NCBI GenBank assembly: GCA_028283955.1
Contig: JANQSP010000002.1
Span: 1 to 33,613 of the forward strand
DNA: 33,613 nucleotides
Direction of reading: 5' to 3'
DNA from: Bdellovibrionales bacterium
GTDB lineage: Bacteria > Bdellovibrionota > Bdellovibrionia > Bdellovibrionales > UBA1609
This document shows, piece after piece, positions 7,407 to 14,817 of this stretch. Under the pieces are notes generated by a model, which saw only the letters and a program-made list of their open reading frames with translations, did no database searches and had not been told where the DNA came from. Numbering within the stretch: the first letter of the stretch is position 1; each line of letters begins with the position of its first letter. A program made the position numbers and the translations under genes.

Positions 7407-7788
7407 TACATCACCCTTTCCCTGTAAAGATTATCACACACAGTTTTCACTTTTCAAAGCAGATAATAATAATTTTTCTCATTCTGAATCGGTTTTTTCT
7501 TCAGGACATTTTATAGAATAATTTTCTCTATATTTTTTCCATGAATCAATAAGTGAAGTTTAGCCTTATAACCAATACTGCCTGCGAAGATGGAGGCGAT
7601 TACAGGGAAGGTCATTGTAGTGATTGTAGTAATATGGAAGGTAGCTACTGGGCGGGATGTATCGGATTTATTGAAAAAATCAAACCTAAAACCCTATCAG
7701 AATGTCTGGAAAAGATAACAGTATTGATTGTGGAATGAAAGACATATGTTATATAATTTAGAAAATTAACTAATAAGCAATTTTTCTC
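7407..7788. other. Intergenic region of about 380 bp between divergent genes
   Basis: This AT-rich stretch separates two divergent genes for exported proteins. It must hold both promoters, but I see no convincing -35/-10 pair. The only coding-like content is a 61-codon frame at 7553-7738, listed separately. Confidence 0.5.
7553..7738 (+). CDS. Doubtful small Cys-rich frame, possible gene remnant
   Basis: A 61-codon frame from a GTG contains six Cys, spaced as in a disulfide-rich exported domain (ACEDGG, HCSDCSN, GCIG, ECLEK). It has no ribosome-binding site and no signal peptide, and an in-frame TAA lies directly before it, after an ATG at 7541. It may be the 3' remnant of a broken gene or a chance frame. 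The Cys pattern is the only reason to list it. Confidence 0.25.
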   Translation: MKFSLITNTACEDGGDYREGHCSDCSNMEGSYWAGCIGFIEKIKPKTLSECLEKITVLIVE

Positions 7789-8484
7789 ATGTATAGAGTT
7801 TTATTTTTTATTTTGTTTTCTTTCTCTTCTTGTGCCCACCATGAAAATAAACTTGTTGTACAAGCAGACCAAAAGGTATCAGTAGAACGATCACCTTCCA
7901 AAAAGCCTAGAAGGCAACTGTTTAACTTTAAACCAATGCCGGCTCCATGGCTGAGGGAATACCCTATAATACAAAAAGAAGTAGAAAAAATTATTAAAAA
8001 GGAAAAAGAGGCAATTATAAAAGATGCAGAAAGTTTATTCCAAGAATTTCCTACCACAGCTCTTTTACCTTATAGTTTACATGTACAGGAATTAAAATTA
8101 TTTAAACATGATAAACAAGATGTTGTTAGTGTACGGATGGCTATTCGCATTTATACAGGAGGTGCCCATGGTAACAAGTTTTATTATAGCTGGAATTGGG
8201 ATAGGCAAAAGAATAAATTTATATCTTTGGATGAGGTGGTTAGCCCCGAACAGTTTACAAACCTTGTTAGCAAGGTAAGAAGTGCCTTAATTGAGCAGCG
8301 AAAGCGAAATTATGAATATAGCAAGCAAATGCAAACACAGATTGAAGAAGGAACATCCGGGAAAGATGACTTTAAAGTATGGAATTTTAAAAAAAATGGA
8401 ATTGAATTTACTTTTCCTGAATATCAAGTAGCCTCTTTTGCAGAAGGGCACTTTAAAGTGTTTGTTTCTTTAGATTCCCTTTAG
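7789..8484 (+). CDS. DUF3298-domain lipoprotein
   Basis: The lipobox FSSC sets the lipidated Cys at residue 15. The C-terminal half follows the DUF3298 layout, as in the extracellular part of RsiV: RIYTGGAHGNKFYYSWNWD, then FISLDEVV, and at the end KNGIEFTFPEYQVASFAEG. The GGAHG and FPxYQVAxxAxG blocks are the hallmarks. In RsiV this domain senses lysozyme; in most Gram-negative lipoproteins its role is unknown, and no sigma factor lies next to this gene. No clear Shine-Dalgarno sequence precedes the ATG. The domain call is strong, the function open. Confidence 0.8.
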   Translation: MYRVLFFILFSFSSCAHHENKLVVQADQKVSVERSPSKKPRRQLFNFKPMPAPWLREYPIIQKEVEKIIKKEKEAIIKDAESLFQEFPTTALLPYSLHVQELKLFKHDKQDVVSVRMAIRIYTGGAHGNKFYYSWNWDRQKNKFISLDEVVSPEQFTNLVSKVRSALIEQRKRNYEYSKQMQTQIEEGTSGKDDFKVWNFKKNGIEFTFPEYQVASFAEGHFKVFVSLDSL

Positions 8485-8560
8485 ATTTTTATATTTGCTA
8501 AGCTACTCTATGCATAGGTCCATAAATAAACTAATTAATTTAATTACTTAAGAAAAAGTG

Positions 8561-8634
8561 TCGGACCGACTGGATTTGAACCAGCGACCTCCACCACCCC
8601 AAGGTGACGCGCTACCGGGCTGCGCTACGGTCCG
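8561..8634 (-). tRNA. tRNA-Pro (anticodon GGG)
   Basis: A full cloverleaf reads on the minus strand: acceptor CGGACCG/CGGTCCG, D arm with AGCCCGGTAGC, anticodon stem TCACC/GGTGG around the loop TTGGGGT, and T arm with GGTTCAAATCC. The anticodon is GGG. The discriminator is A, and no CCA is encoded (CAC follows). Unlike the tRNA-His and tRNA-Leu loci, no copy of its 3' end is seen nearby. Confidence 0.95.
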
Positions 8635-8696
8635 ATCTTATAAAAAAATAGTTACATTCAGCGAGCAATAATTCCAACACTGGAAAAAAACAATAA

Positions 8697-9365
8697 TTAC
8701 CAGTGAGTGACAATTCCAACACTGAAATAAGATGGAGTCTCTTCGGTTATACTTGTACTAAATTCAAAATTGAATTCCATTTTATGAAAGTGAATAAAAA
8801 AAAGCTCACCTCGTATACCAAAATTAGCCCTAAGAGGAAATTGCACTTCAGAAAAATTTTTAATTTTAATACTACCTAGAAAAGCAATATAAGGAATAAA
8901 CTTTCCAACAACTGTTTCCACTTCCTTACTGATAAAAGGTCGCAGATGTAAACTAACATAGTGAGTGTTAAGATCAAACAGATTATATACAATACCGGTG
9001 GAAGCCCCTAAAGCCGGCTGATACTTGTAATCCGGAAAAGGAACCCATTTTAAAAAGGATCCTCCCAGAAATCCGGATTCACCCCCTCCCACAAGATATC
9101 TGATATTTACATCTTTTCTATTTAAAAAACCTTCATCAAACTGAGCTATAATATTAAAGTCTGTTTCTTCCTCTCTGGAAATAAAAAAAGCATGAGCGGA
9201 AATTTCATATTTATTAGAACGTAAAAGCTTGCCACTATCCACAAAAGGAACAACCGCAAAAGCAGACACCGTTGAAAAAAAACAATACACAATACCCAGG
9301 CATTTTCCCCATTGCCAGCGCAGCCGAAACGAACCAAAGACAGAATATTGCTGTTTTTTTTGCAT
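8697..9365 (-). CDS. Putative outer-membrane beta-barrel protein
   Basis: I place the start at the ATG at 9365, preceded by GGAAG about 11 bases upstream, rather than a TTG 30 bases earlier. This gives a signal peptide ending STVSAFA. The mature protein of about 185 residues has alternating strands with many aromatic and Gly turns (YLVGGGESGFLGGSFLKW, YQPALGASTGIVYN) and ends YFSVGIVTHW with a terminal aromatic residue, all typical of a small outer-membrane barrel. No named family is recognised. It lies alone between tRNA-Pro and tRNA-His. Confidence 0.6.
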   Translation of the reverse strand: MQKKQQYSVFGSFRLRWQWGKCLGIVYCFFSTVSAFAVVPFVDSGKLLRSNKYEISAHAFFISREEETDFNIIAQFDEGFLNRKDVNIRYLVGGGESGFLGGSFLKWVPFPDYKYQPALGASTGIVYNLFDLNTHYVSLHLRPFISKEVETVVGKFIPYIAFLGSIKIKNFSEVQFPLRANFGIRGELFFIHFHKMEFNFEFSTSITEETPSYFSVGIVTHW

Positions 9366-9420
9366 TAAATGACTCACTTCCAATTTATTCCTCAACAGAA
9401 TACCTTATATTACAGTGAAA

Positions 9421-9448
9421 GTTGATTTTTTAATGCTTAGTATATAAA
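9421..9448 (+). promoter_or_regulatory. Possible promoter for tRNA-His
   Basis: TTGATT at 9422 and TATAAA at 9443-9448 lie at sub-optimal spacing (15 bases), with a predicted start about six bases ahead of the tRNA. The upstream gene diverges, so the tRNA needs its own promoter. Confidence 0.4.
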
Positions 9449-9460
9449 TTGAACTTACAT

Positions 9461-9534
9461 GGCGGTCGTAGCTCAGTTGGTAGAGCGCCAGGTTGTGGTC
9501 CTGGATGTCGCGGGTTCAAGCCCCGTCGATCGCC
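9461..9534 (+). tRNA. tRNA-His (anticodon GTG)
   Basis: Cloverleaf: an encoded G(-1) at 9461 opposite discriminator C at 9534, acceptor GCGGTCG/CGATCGC, D arm GCTCAGTTGGTAGAGC, anticodon stem CCAGG/CCTGG around TTGTGGT, and T arm with GGGTTCAAGCCC. The extra G(-1)-C73 pair is the identity mark of tRNA-His. CC then T follows, so CCA is not fully encoded. The last 18 bases plus four flanking ones recur at 9589-9610. Confidence 0.96.
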
Positions 9535-9588
9535 CCTTTATTCGAAAATAAACAATAAAAAAGACTGGATGCGAGTGAACGTAGTAGG

Positions 9589-9610
9589 CAAGCCCCGTCG
9601 ATCGCCCCTT
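9589..9610 (+). repeat. Copy of the tRNA-His 3' end
   Basis: Twenty-two bases identical to 9517-9538 (T loop to just past the discriminator), 72 bases downstream. It is preceded by a linker (about 9568-9588) that is nearly the same as the one in front of the tRNA-Leu tail copy at 25911-25931, although the two tails differ. Confidence 0.9.
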
Positions 9611-9684
9611 AGAATTAACTATCTAAAAAACTTGACAAATACATTTCAGGGATTACTGTAACTGAAACTATAAAGAGGATGAGT

Positions 9685-10752
9685 ATGTTAATACGGCCTT
9701 TTAGTTTCATTTTACTTCTCGGATTTTTTCAAAGCTTTGAATCTCAGGCAAGAAACAACATTTTAATGGTAGGCTCCTCTACAGTCTATCCTTTCGCGAG
9801 TACTGCGGCGGAAGAGTTTGGCCGGAGGACAAAGTTTCAGTCTCCTATAATTGAATCTCTTGGAACGGGAGGGGGATTTAAGATCTTCTGTAGTGGTGTA
9901 GGAATAAATAGACCTGATATAAATAATGCTTCCCGCCGGATCAAAGCCGGTGAAATCAGAAAATGCCAATCCAACGGTGTAAATGAAATTATAGAAATGA
10001 AAATAGGTTACGACGGAGTGGTAATGGTTCACTTTGTAAAATATTTTAAAGACACCCCTTTATCATTGAGTTTTAAAGACATTTTTCTTGCTTTAGCTAA
10101 AAACGTGCCCGTAGAGAATTCTGAAACACTTATTCCCAATCCTTATAAGACATGGAAAGATGTTAATCCCCGGTTACCCGATCACAAGATTCAAGTCTAC
10201 GGTCCTCCCCCCACCTCGGGAACCAGAGACACTTTTGTGGAAATTGCCATGGAAGGAGGGTGTAATACATTTCCATGGATAAAAAAACTGAAAGAACAAG
10301 ACAAGACAAAATATAAAGGCATTTGTCATGGCATAAGAGAGAGTGGGAGTTTTTTTGTTGTGGTTGGTGAAAATGACAATCTGACTATTCAAAAATTAAA
10401 AATACAGCCCCACTCCATAGGTATCATGGGCTTTGCTTTTTTAGATAATAATTTGGACATTATTAAAGGCATTTCCATCGAAGGGAAGGAACCTTCATTT
10501 GAAAACATCGCGGAAAACTCTTATCCCTTGTTTCGCCCCCTTTATTTATATGTTAAAAAGCATCATATAGGATCTGTACAGGGAATAGAAGATTTTATGA
10601 ACTTTTTTATTCAAGATCAAATTTCCGGAGAAGAAGGAGTTTTAGCCGACAAAGGATTGATTCCTTTAAGCGGAGAAGAAAGAGAGTCTGTTTCTCATGC
10701 CATTCAAAACCTTGAACCTATGGATTTTAATGAAATTTTAGATCAGAATTAG
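9685..10752 (+). CDS. PstS-like phosphate-binding protein (orphan)
   Basis: This periplasmic substrate-binding protein is related to the phosphate ABC transporter component PstS. The signal peptide ends near SQARN. The phosphate-site blocks are all visible: GSSTVYPFASTAAEEF, SLGTGGGFKIFCSG with RPDINNASRRIK, GYDGVVMV, and PPPTSGTRDTFVEIAM. At 355 residues it is close to normal. An ATG at 9679 lies only one base after GAGG; the ATG at 9685, with a six-base spacer, is the better start. No pstC, pstA, pstB or phoU follows, so it is an orphan that may feed a distant transporter or act as a phosphate sensor or scavenger. The gene is bracketed by copies of the tRNA-His 3' end. Confidence 0.87.
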   Translation: MLIRPFSFILLLGFFQSFESQARNNILMVGSSTVYPFASTAAEEFGRRTKFQSPIIESLGTGGGFKIFCSGVGINRPDINNASRRIKAGEIRKCQSNGVNEIIEMKIGYDGVVMVHFVKYFKDTPLSLSFKDIFLALAKNVPVENSETLIPNPYKTWKDVNPRLPDHKIQVYGPPPTSGTRDTFVEIAMEGGCNTFPWIKKLKEQDKTKYKGICHGIRESGSFFVVVGENDNLTIQKLKIQPHSIGIMGFAFLDNNLDIIKGISIEGKEPSFENIAENSYPLFRPLYLYVKKHHIGSVQGIEDFMNFFIQDQISGEEGVLADKGLIPLSGEERESVSHAIQNLEPMDFNEILDQN

Positions 10753-10803
10753 ATTCTGAACAGGACCTATGCAATGAACAAGCTGGAGGGAGGGAGCGAA
10801 GCA

Positions 10804-10825
10804 GGCGAGTCCCGTTAATCGCCCC
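10804..10825 (+). repeat. Diverged tRNA-His-like 3' tail
   Basis: This segment matches the tail copy at 9589-9610 and its flank at 18 of 22 bases, and ends TAATCGCCCCA, which reads as an acceptor strand, discriminator C and CCA of a tRNA-His-type gene. It is preceded by a GGAGCGAAGCAGGC-type linker related to the one at 9568-9588. With that copy it encloses the pstS-like gene. Confidence 0.6.
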
Positions 10826-10894
10826 ATTTTTTTGTTGAATTTTCCTGATAAATATAAAAAAATACCAAACCATAAAACACAGGAGAAAAACAAC

Positions 10895-11941
10895 ATGTTT
10901 AGCATTTGTGAATATATCTGGATGGATGGAGCCACCCCTACCCAAAAACTAAGATCAAAAACCCGTATTTTACGTTTCAACTCCAACAATCCAAACATAG
11001 AAAGCTTTCCGGAATGGGGGTTTGATGGCTCTTCCACTTACCAGGCTCCCGGAAATAAATCTGACCTCACTTTAAAACCGGTTCGATATGTTAAAGACCC
11101 CTACCGCGGAAAAAACAATTATCTTGTTATGTGTGAAGTTTTCAATCCGGACGGCTCCCCCCACCCTACAAACACAAGAGCTGAGCTAAGAAGAGTACTG
11201 GATGCCGGCGCCGGCAAGGAAGAACCCTGGTTCGGAGTGGAACAGGAGTACACCTTATTTCGAAATCGTATTCCCCTGGGCTGGCCCGACAAGGGATATC
11301 CCGCCCCCCAAGGTCCTTTTTACTGCGGAATCGGAGCGGATGAAGTATTCGGACGGGAGCTGGTGGAAAAACACCTTCAATATTGTGTTGAGGCCGGCAT
11401 TATGATTTTTGGGGTGAACGCGGAAGTGATGCCCGGTCAATGGGAATTTCAGATCGGCTACAGACACGTGGAAGGAGAATCCGCTGACCCTCTTACCACC
11501 TCCGATCACACATGGCTTGCCCGCTATTTTTTATACCGCCTGGGAGAAGATTCAAAAATAACAGCCACCTTAGATAATAAACCCATCAAGGGAAACTGGA
11601 ACGGAGCCGGACAACACACCAATTTTTCCATAAAATCCATGAGAGACCCCAAAACAGGAAAAGCGGTCCTTGAAAAATCCATCTCTCTTCTATCCAAAAA
11701 ACATAAAGAACATATAGAAGTTTATGGATATGGTTTATCCGAGCGCCTCACCGGCCTTCACGAAACCTGCCATATTGATGAATTTAAACACGGAGTGGCG
11801 GACAGAGGGGCCTCCATAAGAATACCTCTCCATGTATCCAAAAAAGGATACGGTTATCTGGAAGACCGGAGACCTGGAGCCAATGCAGACCCTTATCAGG
11901 TAGCTACCCGTATTTTAAAAACCATCTGTGAAATTAACTGA
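10895..11941 (+). CDS. Glutamine synthetase, GSII (eukaryote-like) type
   Basis: The enzyme makes glutamine from glutamate, ammonia and ATP. The short 348-residue form and the N-terminus SICEYIWMDGATPTQKLRSKTR mark it as GSII (GlnII-like) rather than the 470-residue GSI. Active-site blocks are present: FGVEQEYTLF, MPGQWEFQIG, NGAGQHTNFS, RGASIRIP and EDRRPGANADPYQV. The ATG at 10895 has AGGAG nine bases upstream; a TTG further up is unlikely. GSII lacks the adenylylation control of GSI and is found in rhizobia, actinobacteria and some former deltaproteobacteria. The frame of the next gene comes close to its 3' end, so cotranscription is possible. Confidence 0.95.
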   Translation: MFSICEYIWMDGATPTQKLRSKTRILRFNSNNPNIESFPEWGFDGSSTYQAPGNKSDLTLKPVRYVKDPYRGKNNYLVMCEVFNPDGSPHPTNTRAELRRVLDAGAGKEEPWFGVEQEYTLFRNRIPLGWPDKGYPAPQGPFYCGIGADEVFGRELVEKHLQYCVEAGIMIFGVNAEVMPGQWEFQIGYRHVEGESADPLTTSDHTWLARYFLYRLGEDSKITATLDNKPIKGNWNGAGQHTNFSIKSMRDPKTGKAVLEKSISLLSKKHKEHIEVYGYGLSERLTGLHETCHIDEFKHGVADRGASIRIPLHVSKKGYGYLEDRRPGANADPYQVATRILKTICEIN

Positions 11942-11960
11942 TCTTCCAAAAATTCCTCAC

Positions 11961-13130
11961 ATGAAAGTTGGTTCTGTGTCACTAATTATAAAATTTTCAC
12001 TTTTCTTCCTTTTGTTTCCATTGACTTCATCAGCGCTTGAGTTTTTCAAACCCCTTGAAAAACAAAGTGTTATCAAGTGGCTCAACAAAGAAAGCTTAAG
12101 ACCCAATGACCTGCAAGTTCATTATTTTTGGGCAACCTGGTGCGCTCCCTGTACTGTTTCAGAAAAGCAACTCATTGATTTCAAAAAAAAGCTTAAGGGA
12201 AAAGTCAGCATTTATGCCTACAGTGATGAACCAATGGATTTGTTAAAATCCCACACAGAAAAAAAACACGGGGAAAAACTTCCGTTCTTTTACGCACAAA
12301 TACCAATAAAGGAAAACTCCAAAAAAAATGATCTCTTTCAATCTGTCAGCATGTATCCCTATTTTTTCGTAACCCATAAAAATAATCTGTTATGGCATGG
12401 AAATCCGACCTATCCCAAAAAGGCTTTTGAAAGTTTTATTGAATTATGGCTAAACGGCCAGTGGACAGAAGAATATGTCAAAAAGAAAAACAAACCGAAA
12501 GCTGACTCAATGAAAATAATCAAAACACAGGTCACAGTCCAAAAAAGAAATCTTAAAGAACAAATAAAAATAGAAACAAAGCTCAGTCGTGAATACAAAA
12601 AACTTTTCGACAACACATCAAGCTATGAGTACTTCCGAAAATTCAACGATTCCAGAAAAACAGTTTTTCACGCAAAAGAACAATTAATGTCAACACACAA
12701 CTTTAAGAAATATGAAAAAGAGTTCTTTGAAGAACGAAATTCTCTTTTTAAAAAAGCGATGAAAGCTTATAGTGAAAGCCGTGAAGAACTTTTCTTCATA
12801 GCAAGAGACCTTCTTTTTTCAGAAGAGAGATTTAAAAATCCGGACCTGGTCGAAGAAATTATCAATAAAGCCCTTTCTTTAAAAGAAGAAGGAACAACAT
12901 ACCCTGACTATAATCTTTGGATTGTGGCCTCCTTTTACATGGAAAAAGGAGATTGGGTTCAGGCCAATCACTATAATAAAAAGGCCATCTCATCATGCCA
13001 TCAATTGGCCCACTGTAACAACATTATTGAAGCGTACAAAGAGTCGGAAAAGAAAATAAACAAGCAACTCAAAAATCAATGTAACAGTTTTATCAGTTGC
13101 CTCAAATCGGCCTCCCGTTTTCTTTACTGA
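11961..13130 (+). CDS. Exported thioredoxin-fold protein with helical C-terminal region
   Basis: The chosen ATG begins a signal peptide (MKVGSVSLIIKFSLFFLLFP, ending LTSSALE); a GTG at 11928, overlapping the glutamine synthetase end, is the alternative. Residues about 40-170 form a thioredoxin-like domain with FWATWCAPC (CxxC at 61-64), as in TlpA/ResA-type periplasmic redox proteins. The last 200 residues are charged and mostly helical, and DYNLWIVASFYMEKGDWVQANHYNKKAI near residue 330 reads like a TPR. An internal Cys-rich tail (SSCHQLAHCNN, NQCNSFISCL) may form disulfides. A periplasmic thiol reductase or oxidase tied to a protein-binding tail is the likely role; the partner is unknown. 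Confidence 0.75.
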   Translation: MKVGSVSLIIKFSLFFLLFPLTSSALEFFKPLEKQSVIKWLNKESLRPNDLQVHYFWATWCAPCTVSEKQLIDFKKKLKGKVSIYAYSDEPMDLLKSHTEKKHGEKLPFFYAQIPIKENSKKNDLFQSVSMYPYFFVTHKNNLLWHGNPTYPKKAFESFIELWLNGQWTEEYVKKKNKPKADSMKIIKTQVTVQKRNLKEQIKIETKLSREYKKLFDNTSSYEYFRKFNDSRKTVFHAKEQLMSTHNFKKYEKEFFEERNSLFKKAMKAYSESREELFFIARDLLFSEERFKNPDLVEEIINKALSLKEEGTTYPDYNLWIVASFYMEKGDWVQANHYNKKAISSCHQLAHCNNIIEAYKESEKKINKQLKNQCNSFISCLKSASRFLY

Positions 13131-13170
13131 AATATTGCTCTGTGATTTATTTCATTCAAAACTTACCGAA

Positions 13171-14193
13171 TTAAAAATCCGCAGACCAATCAAAATGCAC
13201 TTTTACACGAACGGCCCAGGAGTCAGTTGCCAATACACCCCTCCTTTGTTTACCAATAAACCGTTCCCCTACCAAAAGAACATTAGGATGAACCTGATAA
13301 CCTAATTGAAACACCCTCTCATAAGTAGAGGATTTTACCTGACCTGTCTTAAAGTCAGGAAAGAACCTGTTTACATCTCCAAACACCATACCCACATGAA
13401 ATGTATGGATGGATACTTTTGGAAATAAATAATAGCTAAAAGTGGTCTGTTTTTTTTTCGTAACATGCCATAATTCAGACTGAACAGAAATAGTTAATTT
13501 TTTATAATCTGTTTTCAATTCAACACCTGCCCCTAAAGCCTGAAGAGGATCAAAAAAAGCCAAATCCACTTCATACCAACTAATAAAAGCATCCCAGAAA
13601 AAACCACGACTCTTCAAGCTCACTATAAAGGGAACAGAATCCGGTGCCTTATAGAAATCATCTGATTTTCTATCAGTCCAGCCTCCAAAAATACCGGCCT
13701 GTAAATTTAAAAATTCTTTCCAGATATACACATCCGCCACAAAACCAATATCTTCCTGACTGTGAGTAAGAGCACCATACAAAGACAAATCCTGAGAAAA
13801 AATATTAGCATTTTTATCCATATAACCCAGAGGCAAAATGAGCCAACCGGCCTGCACACTCATTGGAAGAGTGTTGAAAACATAAGAAAGATTGAACTCA
13901 TCCAAACCGATTTGCCATTCATTTCTATAAGATTCCGCTTCCAGGTTAATAAAAAAATTCAATCTGTCATTTTTAGAGTAACGAAATCCAATTTCCGTGT
14001 AAGGAACGTGAGGATAAAATTCCTTCTGATTTTTGGAAATTTTATTCTTGGATAACTGTCCTTCACTTTCCAAATGAATGGAAATAGAATGTTTTGTTTT
14101 ATCTGTACTATCTAAATGCAAACCCTTTGGAGTCAACTCCTGAGAAGAGGCAAAAAGAGGTGCACAAAAAAGAAAAAATAAAAGAAAAATCAT
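13171..14193 (-). CDS. Putative outer-membrane porin-like protein
   Basis: This 340-residue protein has a signal peptide (MIFLLFFLFCAPLFASS). The mature part has many alternating strands with aromatic girdle residues. The block MSVQAGWLILPLGYMDKNANIF followed by EDIGFVADVYIW and LQAGIFGGW resembles the OprO/P-like and other porins in which 'xxGxxxxPxG' precedes a long extracellular loop. It ends VKVHFDWSADF with a terminal Phe, as expected of a barrel. It is the last gene of a five-gene minus-strand operon and overlaps the preceding lipoprotein gene by four bases, so it may be the outer-membrane part of whatever that operon builds. Confidence 0.65.
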   Translation of the reverse strand: MIFLLFFLFCAPLFASSQELTPKGLHLDSTDKTKHSISIHLESEGQLSKNKISKNQKEFYPHVPYTEIGFRYSKNDRLNFFINLEAESYRNEWQIGLDEFNLSYVFNTLPMSVQAGWLILPLGYMDKNANIFSQDLSLYGALTHSQEDIGFVADVYIWKEFLNLQAGIFGGWTDRKSDDFYKAPDSVPFIVSLKSRGFFWDAFISWYEVDLAFFDPLQALGAGVELKTDYKKLTISVQSELWHVTKKKQTTFSYYLFPKVSIHTFHVGMVFGDVNRFFPDFKTGQVKSSTYERVFQLGYQVHPNVLLVGERFIGKQRRGVLATDSWAVRVKVHFDWSADF

Positions 14194-14816
14194 TTTTGGC
14201 TCAAGGATTCCCTGGTTATTTTAATCAACCGTACTTTATTTAAACTCACTCCCCATAACATACCCTGTCCTTTTGAGTAAAAAAGAGTGTCCCCGGAATC
14301 TACAATAAGGTTCTGTTGTGAAAGAAAAGGCGTGCTTTTTTTCAAAGATCCACTGGGATTTATATAGGTACTCCATACTTTAACACTTATAAAGTTTTCC
14401 GTGCCGTTATGTACTTCTGTATATATTTCAAGCATTTGATTTCTAACAAAATAATCTTCATCCTTATAAAGCTCTTGAACCGGATAAGCAGGGGTGGAAA
14501 CTTTTATAATCAAACTATTCACATCACGTATGAAAGACACTTTAATACCATCTTCTTTCACAAATCCACTAAAATGACTATGCAACACAAGAGAGGAATT
14601 CTCGTGAAATAATTCCGTTTTTATAAAGTAAAGTTCTTTTGAATACAGGCCAAAAAGAGGTTGCTGAAAAAGAACCCTCCCCACTCCTTCTAATACTTTT
14701 TCGTCTTTGGAGAATTGTACTGTTTCTTTATCCACAATCAAAAATCCCGTCTGATTTTCTACATCAGGTGAACAACCAAAGGAAATAAAAAAAATAAACA
14801 GAAACAACAAAAACAT
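14190..14816 (-). CDS. Lipoprotein of unknown function, LptC-like outline
   Basis: The ATG at 14816 begins one base after the stop of the ankyrin gene (TAAAATG), which argues for translational coupling; an in-frame start 36 bases earlier is unlikely. The lipobox FISFGC puts lipid on Cys15. The mature part of about 190 residues is beta-rich, and GFLIVDKETVQFSKDEKVLEGVGRVLF and LYSKELYF faintly recall the strands of LptC/OstA-fold proteins, but I would not name it on that basis. It overlaps the porin-like gene by four bases. Confidence 0.6.
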   Translation of the reverse strand: MFLLFLFIFFISFGCSPDVENQTGFLIVDKETVQFSKDEKVLEGVGRVLFQQPLFGLYSKELYFIKTELFHENSSLVLHSHFSGFVKEDGIKVSFIRDVNSLIIKVSTPAYPVQELYKDEDYFVRNQMLEIYTEVHNGTENFISVKVWSTYINPSGSLKKSTPFLSQQNLIVDSGDTLFYSKGQGMLWGVSLNKVRLIKITRESLSQK

Positions 14817-14817
14817 T

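Noticed and set aside
9461-10825. attL/attR pair of an integrated phage or genomic island
   Set aside because: The tRNA-tail copies fit, but no integrase or phage gene is in the window and the enclosed segment is only 1.2 kb. Kept only as a weak cassette idea.
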